From the NCBI GenBank assembly GCA_029891385.1, contig CM057228.1:30756214-30820213 (forward strand): a stretch of 64,000 bases of DNA, written 5' to 3'. The notes beneath the pieces were generated by a model that saw only the letters and a list, made by a program, of their open reading frames with translations, was not told the DNA's origin and searched no databases. This stretch comes from Erythroxylum novogranatense. Lineage: Eukaryota; Streptophyta; Magnoliopsida; Malpighiales; Erythroxylaceae. Positions within the stretch are counted from its first letter, which is position 1, and each line of letters starts with the position of its first letter. A program made the translations under genes and the position numbers. Shown piece by piece: positions 35,900 through 47,235 of the stretch.

Positions 35900-36145
35900 G
35901 GATCGGGGCTCGCCATGACGAAGGGACGCTTCATGCGGGCGAATCTAACTCGCTTCTCTGCGGCGAAGGCCAAGCTGCATGGCGAGCACAAATGTGTCGC
36001 GTCGCGACGCAGCCATACACACGCACGTCGCGACGTGCACATTTGTGCGCCGCGACGTGAACCCTGTGCACGCGGCGTCACCATTTTCTCCACACGCCGC
36101 GGCGTGCTCTAGCGCACGTCGCGATGTGCGGGTCGGAGTTGCGAC
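35900..36145. repeat. GC-rich palindromic island of LTR E
   Basis: A CpG-dense block with repeated GTCGCGACG-type palindromes (GCACGTCGCGACGTGC near 36024) lies in an otherwise AT-rich LTR. Open frames on both strands follow from the lack of AT-rich stop codons and do not support a gene. Confidence 0.75.
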
Positions 36146-36793
36146 TCCGAACCCCATTTTTCTGCATTTTTCGACTTTAATCTTTACCCAAAATCAGATG
36201 CAACACATCTAAACCTTAGATCATGACTTATAGTACATTTCTAACCCATTAACACTTCAAAAACAACCACAAAATCATAAACCCAAAGAAACCTATCCAT
36301 TTTTCGTCGAAAACCCTAAAACCACCGATTCTCACCCATTCCACATCCTTTAAGTTTAATCTACTCATAACAAGAGTAAACGAAGCAAAACTTACGCGGA
36401 AGCACTTTGAATCTTTCGGAAATCGCTTAGGCAAGCAAACCCTCTTTCTTTTCTTTTCTCCAAGCTTACGACACTCTCTGCTCTCTTTTCTCCTTCTTTT
36501 CTTTTCTTTCTTCTATTTTCTTCCTTTTCTAACTCTTTCTTCTTCTTCTCTTAATTTCTACTTACTTATCAAATGTCCATCTTGCCCCTTTCACTTAAAC
36601 CTTAGACCTTCTATCCTTAAGTGCCATGACCAAAATACCCTTATACATTCTTACCAATTTTAATACAACCAAACCATAAAATAAATTCGACCAACATTTA
36701 CATAGCAAATAGGTCTAAAATTTTATCCATCAACCCTCATAATTATTTAAATCATGCTTAATGCAATACGAAAAAAAAATTCAGGGGCCAACA

Positions 36794-37015
36794 TACACAA
36801 TAGGCACTTCAATATTTTCAGCTCAATCAACACAATTCATCGGACCTCCTGTCTGGAATCCCAGCATAAACAAATACAACCAAATCATCATTATATATAT
36901 AGCACTTTAAATAATTCTCAAACAATGTTCAGTATCATCGAACCTCCCATCCGGAATTCATATCACAATCAATCCCATTCATATACAGTCATTCATATAT
37001 CATAACCATACACAA
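36794..37015 (-). repeat. LTR C, left fragment
   Basis: The sequence matches LTR A near 42420-42640: ATCGGACCTCCTGTCTGGAA against ATCGGACTCTCCCTTTCGGA, in the same orientation. It is cut on the left by LTR E and on the right by LTR D, and includes one copy of D's target duplication CACAA (37011-37015). Confidence 0.7.
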
Positions 37016-37657
37016 TGTTGGACCCCGAACCTTGAGTGACAATTTGAGTTAGTAATATGAATGATCAAGTGGATGAGTTGATTGAAATGAAGGATTTAGA
37101 AAGTTTGACTTTTTGGAGAGAGAATGTTTGACTTTGAGAGTTGACTTTTGTTTGAGGCAAAATTTGATAAAATGGTCTTCTGGAAACTTGTAGGTTATGT
37201 TAAGAGATTTTTGTGGACATAAAGTTTGTAATTTTTCGATATCGGGAGTGAAAGTTATGATCAATCAAAGTTTATGTTTGATCGGGTTTGACTTTTATAT
37301 TGGTTGGAACTTTGACTGAGAAATTAACCTAGTTAGAGGTTATTTGAGCTTTGATGTTCTTCATGAAAATTGAAGGATTTGTTTTGATCTTTATTTCGAT
37401 ATAAAGTATGCAATTTTTCGATCTCGGAAAATTAAGTTATGATTTTTGCAAGTTTGTATAGAGAATAGTATCTTTGACCGGAAAATGGACTTCCGTAGGA
37501 GTCGAATTGATGTTTATGTTCTTCTTGAAAGATTTAGAGCTTCTTTCAAGTTTTCTATAGAGACTAAGTTTGTCAAAATCGGAGTTCGGGAGTAAAAGTT
37601 ATAAATTTCGGAAGTTTTTGATTTTTAAGTGAAAAAAAAAAAAAAGAAGAAAAGTTT

Positions 37658-37855
37658 TAGCGCCCTCGCTAGACGACGGCTCGCCTAGCGAGGCGAGCGC
37701 CAGATCTTGCCTCGCTAGGCGACGCCTCCCCTAGCGAGGCGGGCGTTCGCTTCGCCTCGCGAGGCAAGGCTCGCCCTCATGAGCTGTCGTCTCGCTAGGG
37801 CGACGCCTCGCCTAGCGAGCGCCTCGCCTCATGATGAGTCGGCGTCTCAAGACTG
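37658..37855. repeat. GC-rich palindromic island of LTR D
   Basis: CTCGCTAGGCGA/TCGCCTAGCGAG palindromes repeat about every 20-30 bp in a block far richer in GC than the rest of the LTR. Confidence 0.8.
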
Positions 37856-40378
37856 CTTTTCTTCTTAAATTTTTTATTTCTTTGTTTTTAATCCGACTTT
37901 GCTCACTATTTTGCTTATATCTTTTCCGTCCAACATCCGATTGAGTTGATTCTTTTTGCGTTGGATTCCTAAGACAATGAATTTCATTTTATAAGAAATT
38001 TGTGAACTTTTGAGATTAAATTAATGGTGATTAATTTAATCAAAGTGAGTTGGGAAATTTTCCGAGCATGATTCAGTGTTTTGTGAAATTCGGGATCTGT
38101 AGAGATCAGATTGAAGCGATTCTTGAGGCGAAATAAAGATAAGACAAAGGGCTACAAATCATATGAAGACATGAAATGTCAATTTTGCCCTTAGGACTTT
38201 TAATTTTTGAATTTAAGTTCGGATTAGGGTTTAATTTTTGGATTGGGAACACCTGTGAGTAATTTGAGCATAATTTTTGATCTGGGAATCGAAATGAGGC
38301 GATTCTTGTTTTGAATTAAACTAGAGACATAAGGCTACAATTGTTATGAAGACTTTGAGTTTCAATTCTGGGATTAAGAATGTGAAATTTTGGACGGAAA
38401 TAATCGTACATGAAAAATGTGTTAGAATATGGATTTATCCGAACTGTTTTGCGCATAACTTTTGATGTGGTACTCCGAATTGAGCGCGGTCAGTGGCGTT
38501 GGATTCGTATGAGTGAGAGGAACATTTCTTGAGAAGGAAGTTTGGACAAATTCCTTCAAATCGATAGTGCGAATCAAACCGCAAGTAAGTATAATTTTAA
38601 GTTTTGAATGGAGGGCAAAATGGTCATTTGACCATTATTTAATGAAACACATGGAGAGATGTCGTTTTTGGCTATTAAAAGCCACGGAAGTGGCTGGAGA
38701 AGTCTGGAAAATGTTAGAAGAAAGAAGAAGAAATAAGAAGAGAGAGTTTCGGGTGATGGAGAAAAGATGAGAGAGAAAGTTATTTTTGATTTTTCTACTT
38801 GTTTTCTTAAGGATTTTGGGATGGTTCCAAGAGAGAAAAAGGTAGAGGAGCATAAGAGCTTCCTAAGGAGCCAAAAAAAATTCAAATTTGGATGAGAAAG
38901 AGGTAAGAGAAATTTTTCTACTTTGAGATTTTGATTAATTTTCGGTTTAGAATTATGACATATGAGATGGGTTTATGGATTGTGGAATTAATTTTGATGT
39001 ATATGCTTTAGGTTGGGTTTAATTTTGGATGAAAAATTGAGTAAGGTTTAGGCTTCATTTTATGATTGAGAATTTTGAGATATTTTGGTGTAGAATTATA
39101 GGAAATATGATGAATTGATGATATATGAAATCAATTTTGAAGAAATTGTATTTTATGGTATTGAATTGGGATAAATTGGTTTAGGCCAATTTTAAGATTT
39201 GGGGATTTTTGAAATTGAGGATTTAAATAGTTTGGAATTAATGTGAATTGAGGAATTGTGAGATTAATTCTGAAGAAATTATGTTTTATGAGATTGAATT
39301 CGAGTGTCTTGGTTTAGGCCAATTTTGAAAATTGGGGATTTTCAAAATTGGAGATTGAAATAGCTTGAATGTAAATGGAATTGGTGAATTCCTAAGTTGA
39401 TTGTGAAAATTAAGTATTTTCTGATGTGAAATTTGGATGATTATGGTTTAGGTTTTGGTATTTTGGAAGAGAGAGAAAAGCAAGGATCAATTGGAGCTTG
39501 AAATCAAGTTTCCGGCAATAATTCGAGGTGGGTAGCATATTTATAATTTGATCTGTAAGCTTAATATGAAATTTGTGAAAATGAAAGAAAGCAAAATTTT
39601 GTATGCTTGATAAATTATTGGAAATGTTTGAAAATAAGAATTGATTTAAAGTTGGAAAATATGATTTCCGAATGATTTCCGAGAAATTGGTACAAGTTTA
39701 AATTCAATTGTCATAAATGCATTATTGAATTATGCACACTGATTGAATGATTTGATTTTTGAAATTCGTATTTGAATGATAAATTGATCGAATTGTCTGC
39801 GTTATGTGAATGTGTGGAAAATCAAGAATTTGAAAAGTGCCTTCGGGCATTCTGAAATCTCGTTTCGATTATGTGTTATGTGGGTCGGTTAGGTCCTTTG
39901 GTGAGTCAGCGCTGTCTCTATTCGTAAAGCCTTCACTCGGCTGCCCGCTAGTGGCACGGAACTCCGATTTCGGATTCCCTCACGGCTACACTGGACCGCA
40001 ATGCGGGAAAGTGTAGTACGTTCTCGTTCTGATCGCATGGACCGCTATCGGACTGCAAAGACGCTCGTTGGACCAAACCAGACCATTTTGATCTGTTATG
40101 TGATTTTTGATTTTGTTAATGTGCGTGATAATTTGCCGATGTGATTGCATTCATGTTTATGAAAAATTTTGGAAAAATGAAGAAAAGGGGTTTTCAATCA
40201 GGAAATCTATGAAATTTGATATGAAAAGTTTGGAAAAATTGAAAAGAGTTTGAGAAATATTTCAAAGTTGAAAAGTTTGAAACATTAGCCCTTTTGGCAA
40301 AAAGTTTATAAAGAAATGTTTTCTGCTTATTTATCAGTTTATAAATGTGTTATCCACGAGCTTTCGAGCTCACCCCCC

Positions 40379-40423
40379 CTTTCATCCCCATCTCCAGGTT
40401 TCGAGCAGGAGATCGGATGAAAG
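40379..40423. repeat. Conserved hairpin in LTR D
   Basis: CTTTCATCC (40379-40387) pairs with GGATGAAAG (40415-40423), with GAGATCGG and CCATCTCC in the arms. The same structure is at 42908-42955 in LTR A and 41588-41634 in LTR C, with a variant in LTR E (34650-34700). Confidence 0.7.
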
Positions 40424-41397
40424 AATGTGAAGACGTCAGTTTCGACATTTGAATACGTTGGTTTTTGAGAAATTTGGATCTTGTGTATGAATATGTTCAT
40501 GACTTGAGATAAGTTTGGGAAAAATGTATTTGTGTATAAAGTTCAGTCTTGTGAATGAATGAGAAATTTGTATATGAAATTATGAATAGTTTGGGAATCT
40601 ATATGTATGATTGATTTGGGAATGAGATTGAACTATGAGAATGGTAGATTGAATGACAAATATGAGAATGTTTTAGAAATAGGTTTGTGGTTATCTGCTG
40701 ATATCTCGGACGGAGGGTCCGGTGGATTCTGATGTGTGTGTGATTGTTTGGAAATTTTAGAAGTGTTGTTTTGAACACTTTGCAGGTTTGGAGTTAGGAT
40801 AAAGGCGGTATTATATCTTCGAAATTTCGATAAAATCTGGGATAAAAATGTAATTTGAGATTGGTATGGATTTATATAAGATTATGTATGACTGTATGGA
40901 TTGAAGATGATTTGGATGTGATTGAGTAACGAGAAAAGAAATGAGACTAAGAAAAGAAAAAAAAAATTATACCGGATTTTGGAACGTCTTAGAATTCCCA
41001 ACGCGATTCTGTTTCCTGTTCTTTGCTTAGTCACGGATGTCACGGATGTCGGAAAGTGTTTCAGTTTACATTGATTTGTTTGCTTACTTTGTTTTCTATC
41101 CGAATTCGATTTGCATTCGATTCGATCCCGCTTTCGCTTATTCGTTCCGCTTTGTGATTCGTATTCGATTATTTAAGCCGCTATATTCGATTGAATCTGT
41201 TCGTTTGATTCGATTAGCATTTGCTTCCGCTTGCATTTGCTTCCGCTTCGCTACTTTCGGATTTGTTCGCTTCCGCATTTCGCAATTTCGATCCGACATT
41301 TCTGTCTCCTTTCGCTTCCGTTTCCATTGATTCCGTCATTCGTTCTAAGTGTTAAGTTTATTCGGTTGGGATCCGGTTCCCGGATCGGGTCCCAACA

Positions 41398-41819
41398 CAC
41401 AAACTCATAATTCATCTCATCCATAAACCATTAACATACTATATCCACACAAATCCATAATTCATTTACATCACGAAATAAATGCTTACAAAATATTAAT
41501 GGCATTTCAAGCCATATACAAACTAATACCAAAATACAAACTACTCAAAATACAAGGTAAACAAAATCGAACAAATGCCTTGACTTTCTTTCATCCGATC
41601 TCCTGCTTGAAACCTGGAGATGGGGATGAAAGGAGGTAACAGCTCGTGAATAACATGTTTATAAATCGAAAAATAAGCAAAAATAATATCTTTTAAAACT
41701 TTTGCTATTTTATAAAATCTCACGGTAGAAATTTGTCAAAAACAATGCTTATTTCTCAACTTTCCAACTTTTCAAACATTCATGATCGGTTTTAAAACAT
41801 GGATGCAACACACTTATAA
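41398..41819 (-). repeat. LTR C, middle fragment
   Basis: It matches LTR A at about 42790-43000 (TTCATCCGATCTCCTGCTTG, GGAGATGGGGATGAAAGG). It lies between D's right duplication (41398-41402) and the left TATAA duplication (41815-41819) of element B-A. Confidence 0.75.
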
Positions 41820-44800
41820 TGTTGGGAACCGATCCGAAGACCAGACCCTAACTGGAAAGAAACAGAAGCCGACACATAACGAATCAAATCTAAAACCCAA
41901 AAGTGGGCCAAATGCAAACGAAATCGGATTCTTAACGAAATCGAATCGAAAGCATAAGCGAACGACCAATCGCGGAATCAAAAGTGAAGCGAAAAACATA
42001 TCAGACACTAAACAAAATCGGAAAGCGAATTCGAAATCTGAAAAAACAAAGGCATGGAGCGAATTTAAAGCATACAAACGGAGCAACTGAAGCCGACATC
42101 CGAAACAAATATCTTAGAAATAGCGGTATCGCGTTGGAAACCTTAGACTAAATCAATTCGAATCGGTGTCAATTTTTTTCTTTTTTTCATCTTTATTCAA
42201 TCTCATACAAATCAAACAATACAATTTCCCTTTTCTTGGAAAATTATCCTCAATCAATCTCTCAATGCATAACAAACTTCTTAATCATCTTCTTATACAT
42301 TCATACAAATCCAAAATTCATCTTTTAATCAATTCTTATTTTATTCTACCTCTAATTCAATTGAAAATTCGGCAGTATAACAGCTGCATTTTATAAAACC
42401 CAAAACCTGCAAATGATACATAAACACTTCAATAATTCCTAAACAAAACTCATAATCATCGGACTCTCCCTTTCGGAATCCAAAACACCAACAAACACAA
42501 ATCTATATCTAAACTTCCATAATTCTCGATCATAATCAGAAATCAACCATATCCAAATCACATTCATATCTTTCCATAATTCATATCCAAACACAACCCA
42601 TTCATAATCATAAACAATTCCATAACTTAATTCAATATACTTATCTCATAATTCAATTCAATACACAATCCCAGAAATCAAATACATCATACTTAATTTT
42701 ATACACAATTTCATAAATCAAATCAATACCCAAATCCTGAATTCATATAATTCAAACTCAATTATATACAAAATTTCATAATTCACATACATCCTGAAAT
42801 AAATGCTTAACATACATAAATGACAATTCAAGCCATACACAATAGTAATACCAAAATCCCAATTTACACAAAATACAAACGATGCAAAATCGAATAACAT
42901 GTCTTGACATTCTTTCATCCGATCTCCTGCTCAAAAACCTAGAGATGGGGATGAAAGGGGAGTGAGCACAAAGCTCGTGGATAATATGTTTATAAATTGG
43001 ACAATAAACAAAAACCTTGTAAAACTCTTTTTCCCTTTATAAAACATTTTTCAACTTGAAATTCATCAATTGCTTATTTTTCAAACTTTTCACATCATTG
43101 AAAAACCTTCATAAACAGATTCCAAAATTTTCACGGTTGAAAAACTCAATTTCACATTACACAATTTCTAAAAAAATTTCTCCAATCATAAACAAAATTC
43201 AAATCATGAATGCATCACATAACGACAAAAATCAAAATCACATAACACTTTAAACGGTTTGGGTCGGTCCAAAACGGAACGTACTGCACATTCACACATA
43301 GCGGTCCTGTGCAACCATGAATAGAACGTACTACACCTTCCCACATAGCGGTCCGGTGTAGCCGTAACTTATGGGAGTCCGAAATCGAAACTCCAGTGCC
43401 ACTAGCAGGCAGGCGGGAGAAGCCTTTAATTAAAAAGAGGCAGTGCACTGACTCACTTAAGGGACCTAACCAAACCTATATAACACATATTCATGCTTGA
43501 AAATCAAATTGTCCGAAGGCACAATTTCTAAAACTCAATTTTTCATATTGTGTCATACTACACACCTTAACTTTCACAAAAACACATACTTTCACATAAC
43601 AATTTTTCCATACATATTAGATAACAACTAAATACAATCACAATTCATGAATCAATTTCATAATAATAAAAAACATATTTGATTCATAACAATTCATAAA
43701 CCAAGTATGCAATACTTTAGGTACTTAATCAAAATCGTTCATAAATAGCAATGTAATAAAAGTATCAATTTTCTAATTAACAAAATCCTTCAAATTTATC
43801 AAATCATTGCTAACCTTTATAACAATTTTCATAATTATAGAAAATTTCTCAATTTATCAAAACATTTTCAAACTTGTAACAATTCTTCTCAAACACAAAA
43901 GATTTAACAATTCGTAAGAATTATTTCAAAAATAAATTTATTTAAAACATTCAAAATAAGAAATTATAACCATTTTTCCTTTCTTGAAATTTTTAAAACA
44001 CACTATTTACTTATAATTCAAAATGTAAACAAATTACCCACCTCGAATCGATGCTAGAAGCTTGTCCCTAGCTTCAATTTGACCATTGCTTCTTTTTTTC
44101 TTCCAAATTAAAATTTTCCTAAACCAAATTCACCCAAATTCAACATCATAAGAAGCATAATTACTCAAATTAAGCTTAGAAAACACTAATCCCTCATATA
44201 TTCAAGCTATCTAAATAAAAAACTTCCAAATTCCCCAAATCACAAAAATTGGGCATAACCCTAATTTATAATTATTCAAAGTTAATCCAATTACAACATG
44301 TAATCACCAAAATTAAGCATAGAATTAACAAACCCATACCATTATTAAGGTTTCTAAACCAAAACTTCATCAAAAATCCAAAGATCAAAAGTTTTCTCTT
44401 ACCTCATTTCTTCTCCAATTTCGGATTTATTGAGCTTGAAAGGAAGCTTTCACTTTCTTCTATATTTTTCCCTTAGAATACACTCAAAAATCATGGTAGA
44501 AGCCCCAAAATTTCAAAAACCTAGTTTCTCCCTCTTCTTCTTTCTCCTTCTCCATAGCCGAAAGCTACTCTCTTCTCCTCTTATTTTATTTCTCTTCTTT
44601 TCTTCCTAAGGGTCGGCTTCCTCCTCGTAAAAATGACAGCCCACTTCTTTTAAATGGCCATGTCATTAATGAATGGCTAATGACCAAATTGCCCTTCCAC
44701 TTAAGCCTAACTTCTTAATTCCTTATATGAACTTCCAATTTTATCCTTAAATCATACTTAACATTAGGACATTTTTCAAATCACCAAAATGAGGGAATTT

Positions 44801-45429
44801 GATAAAACTCCCTTCAAGAGAATTGTTTCTCATTGTATTAATTTGATAACGCCACCAAAATTACTTAATTTGGTGGACTACACCAAAAGTTATGCCCCAA
44901 ACAGTTTGGACATGTCTTATTCTAAATCATTTTCCAGCACGTTATTTCCATCCAAACATTAACAGCCTTAATGACTAAATTGAAACTCGAATCCTTCATA
45001 ACAATTGTATCCCTATTTCTCTAGTTTAATCCAAATCAAGAATCACCTCATTTCGATTACTAGAGCAAAGGTTATGGCCAAAATACTCTCAGATGTTCCT
45101 AATCCAAGACTGCACACTAATCCAAACTGCAATTCAGAAATTGAAAATCTTAGGGGCTAAATTGAAATTAAGTTCCTTAATATGACTTGTAGCCCCATGT
45201 CTCTATTTTATTTTGCCTCAAGAATCAATTCAATCAGATCTCCACAGATCCTGAATTTCCCAAAAGAATGAACCATGTTCAGAAAATTATCTAACTCACT
45301 TTAACTAAATTAATCATCCTTAATTTACTCTCATAAAAATACAAATTTTCCCTGAGAATGTAGATAATTGTCTTAGGAATCCAACGCTTCAAAAGCCAAG
45401 TCAATCAGATGTCAAACAAAAAAGTTACA

Positions 45430-45540
45430 AGCGAAGGTGAGGTCCTCGCAGGGCGAGAGCGTCTGCGGGGCAAAATTCAAATATTAGGCGTGGGCACGCC
45501 TAAAAAATTTAGAGACTAGGCGTAGGCACGCCTAAGGATG
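45430..45540. repeat. GC-rich island of LTR A
   Basis: GAGGTCCTCGCAGGGCGAGA is followed by two stem-forming copies of AGGCGTGGGCACGCCT or AGGCGTAGGCACGCCT. LTR B carries the same island at 48755-48860. Confidence 0.75.
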
Positions 45541-45579
45541 GAATCTGGAGCTACATAAAATTCCAGAAATTTCAAATTA

Positions 45580-46440
45580 TATCTTTTGCTCCCAAACTCC
45601 AAAATTAACAAATTTTTGTATCAATAGAAAGCTTGAAGGAATTTCTTCAACTTCCATGAAGAACTCACAAATCAATTCCATCTCTAAAGGGGTCAAAAAC
45701 CCAATCAAACTTTTTGTCTATATGAATATCTTCCTAAACAATCACATAACTTCTAACATTTCTATCTTTCAACTCCTAAGTCCAAACATATCATATTTTA
45801 TATCAATGCGAAGATCAGAAAGTCACCTACAACTTTCATAAAGGACAGAAAAATCAATTTGACCTCTACGGAAGTCAATTTTCCAAATCAGAAGTTCTGT
45901 CCTCTAATAATCATGTTAAAACAATAACAGAAGCTTGTAAAAATCATAACTTATTATTCCATGATCTAATAATTCTATACTTTATATCAAAATAAAGATC
46001 AAATCAAAATCTTCAACTTTCATGAAGAACTTAAAGGCTAATTCAACCTCTAACTAGGTCAATTTATCATTCAAATATTCTGCCATAACTTAGATCAACC
46101 TACAACACACCCAAACTTCCAAATTTCATATCTTCCAATTCTCACATCCACTAATTGCATAATATATATCATTGTAAAGCTTGGAGAATCTTCTATGACT
46201 TTCAAGAAGACCACTTAACTCAATTCAAACCATATCAATACAAAAAGTTGCCTCATAACAGTACACATAAAATTACTCTTAATAGCATATTTAACAAACA
46301 AAACAAAATAATCTTGAACTTTGACTGATCATAACTTTCACTCCCGATATCGAAAAATATCAAACTTTATGAAGACAAAATGCTCTCAACATAATCTACA
46401 AGTTTCATAAGATCATTTTCTCAAATTTTGCCTAAATCAA
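45580..46440. repeat. Five degenerate repeats with ~182-bp spacing in LTR A
   Basis: The anchor TATCAA/TATCAT recurs at 45619, 45801, 45985, 46167 and 46358, giving spacings of 182, 184, 182 and 191 bp. Each is followed by an AAAG-type block and then a CAACTTTCATGAAGA-like block and preceded by a TCATAACTT- or CATATCTT-like block. Confidence 0.7.
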
Positions 46441-46728
46441 AAAGTCAACTCTCTATGGCCAAAAAGTCAAACTTTTCTCATTCTTCATATTCTCACACTT
46501 TTTCTCTTTATTTCTTGATTTTCAACTAAATTTTCAATCAACTCATTCACTTTACCTTCCATAACCCATACAAATTTACACAATTATCAAAATCATCAAA
46601 ACCCAAAAATTCTTTTCTCATTAACTTTCTTAAAGCACAAAACATCTCTAACACAATACATATACAAAGACAACTCATTTCATTTCATTCTATAATTCTA
46701 AATTCCACTCAAAGATCGGGGTCTAACA

Positions 46729-47235
46729 TTTCTCCCCCTCTTAAAAGAATTTTGTCCTCGAAATTCTAACTTAAGAAATCACTTAGTGTTTGCTTCTAAA
46801 TGACCATAATCACTTACTTTCTTATCTAATTTCCTCATCATACATATTTCTCAATCTTGACACAATTTCTCACTGCTTATATCAAATATACCTCCAACAT
46901 ATCAAATCACTATTTCTTAACATATTTACACAAATCAATGATCCACTTCTTAATAACCTTAAGATGGACCAAAACATCATTTAAAAACAATCCGTTTGTC
47001 CCCTCTATATATATATATATATATATTCTTATCCTCAAGCTCATCTTTCAAATATCATTTCTTTCATCTCACAAAAGCATAGTCAAATCCATATTCTTGA
47101 ATCCCAAATCAAACAATCATTTTGGTACAATCACCTCAAGTTCACATTCTCACTAATTCACTCAAATCGATTCAAAACTCTTAACAATCTTATACGCCCA
47201 TGTATGATCCTAATACTGGGCTCTGATACCATAAC
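46729..47235 (-). other. Internal region of element B-A with primer site and polypurine tract
   Basis: The primer site complement TCTGATACCA is at 47222-47231 and the polypurine tract complement TTTCTCCCCCTCTTAAAAG is at 46729-46747. The rest is non-coding and includes a TA run (about 47006-47026). Confidence 0.8.

Larger units (their letters stand above)
34135..36793 (-). repeat. LTR E, 5' LTR of a minus-strand Gypsy-type element (2.66 kb)
   Basis: On the minus strand it starts TGTTGGCCCCTGAA (36793) and ends at 34135 beside a primer site. It carries LTR-family landmarks also found in A, C and D: the GGATG...CATCC-like hairpin (34650-34700), the GC-rich island (35900-36145) and TTATACCCCAAAC (35710). 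The last 114 bp are duplicated in tandem (see 34135-34262). It abuts LTR C at 36794, so E inserted into C. No partner LTR or matching TACAC duplication was found to the left. Confidence 0.7.
37016..41397 (+). mobile_element. Solo LTR D of a giant Gypsy-type family (4382 bp, TSD CACAA)
   Basis: It begins TGTTGGACCCCGAACCTTGA and ends GGATCGGGTCCCAACA, flanked by CACAA at 37011-37015 and 41398-41402. There is no internal region. It carries the family landmarks in plus orientation: the ~180-bp repeat zone (from 37221), the GC-rich island (37658-37855), a TATTAAAAG box near 38670 followed by a purine-rich leader, a GGACCGC block (39990-40060), the CTTTCATCC/GGATGAAAG hairpin (40379-40423) and a TTCG-rich end (41090-41340). 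Open frames inside it are incidental. Confidence 0.9.
41820..46728 (-). repeat. LTR A, 3' LTR of the non-autonomous element (4.9 kb)
   Basis: On the minus strand it starts TGTTAGACCCCGATCTTTGA (46728) and ends GGTTCCCAACA (41820). From its start it has five ~182-bp degenerate repeats (46400-45580), a GC-rich island with AGGCGTGGGCACGCCT (45430-45540), further ~180-bp spaced blocks (45420-44880), a 47-bp duplicated GAACGTACT segment (43277 and 43324), the hairpin (42908-42955) and a CGAA-rich end (41820-42120). No genes. Confidence 0.85.

Noticed and set aside
35846..36212. Overlapping open frames on both strands in a GC-rich block, suggesting a gene or CpG-island promoter
   Set aside because: They fall in the GC-rich palindromic island of LTR E; openness comes from base composition, and no domain or consistent frame is present.
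38513..38885. Gene pair in the middle of LTR D
   Set aside because: Located in the likely transcribed leader of the LTR, low complexity, no conserved domain.
41037..42090. Arginine/phenylalanine-rich frames near LTR ends
   Set aside because: Products of TTCG/CGAA low-complexity sequence at the ends of LTRs D and A.
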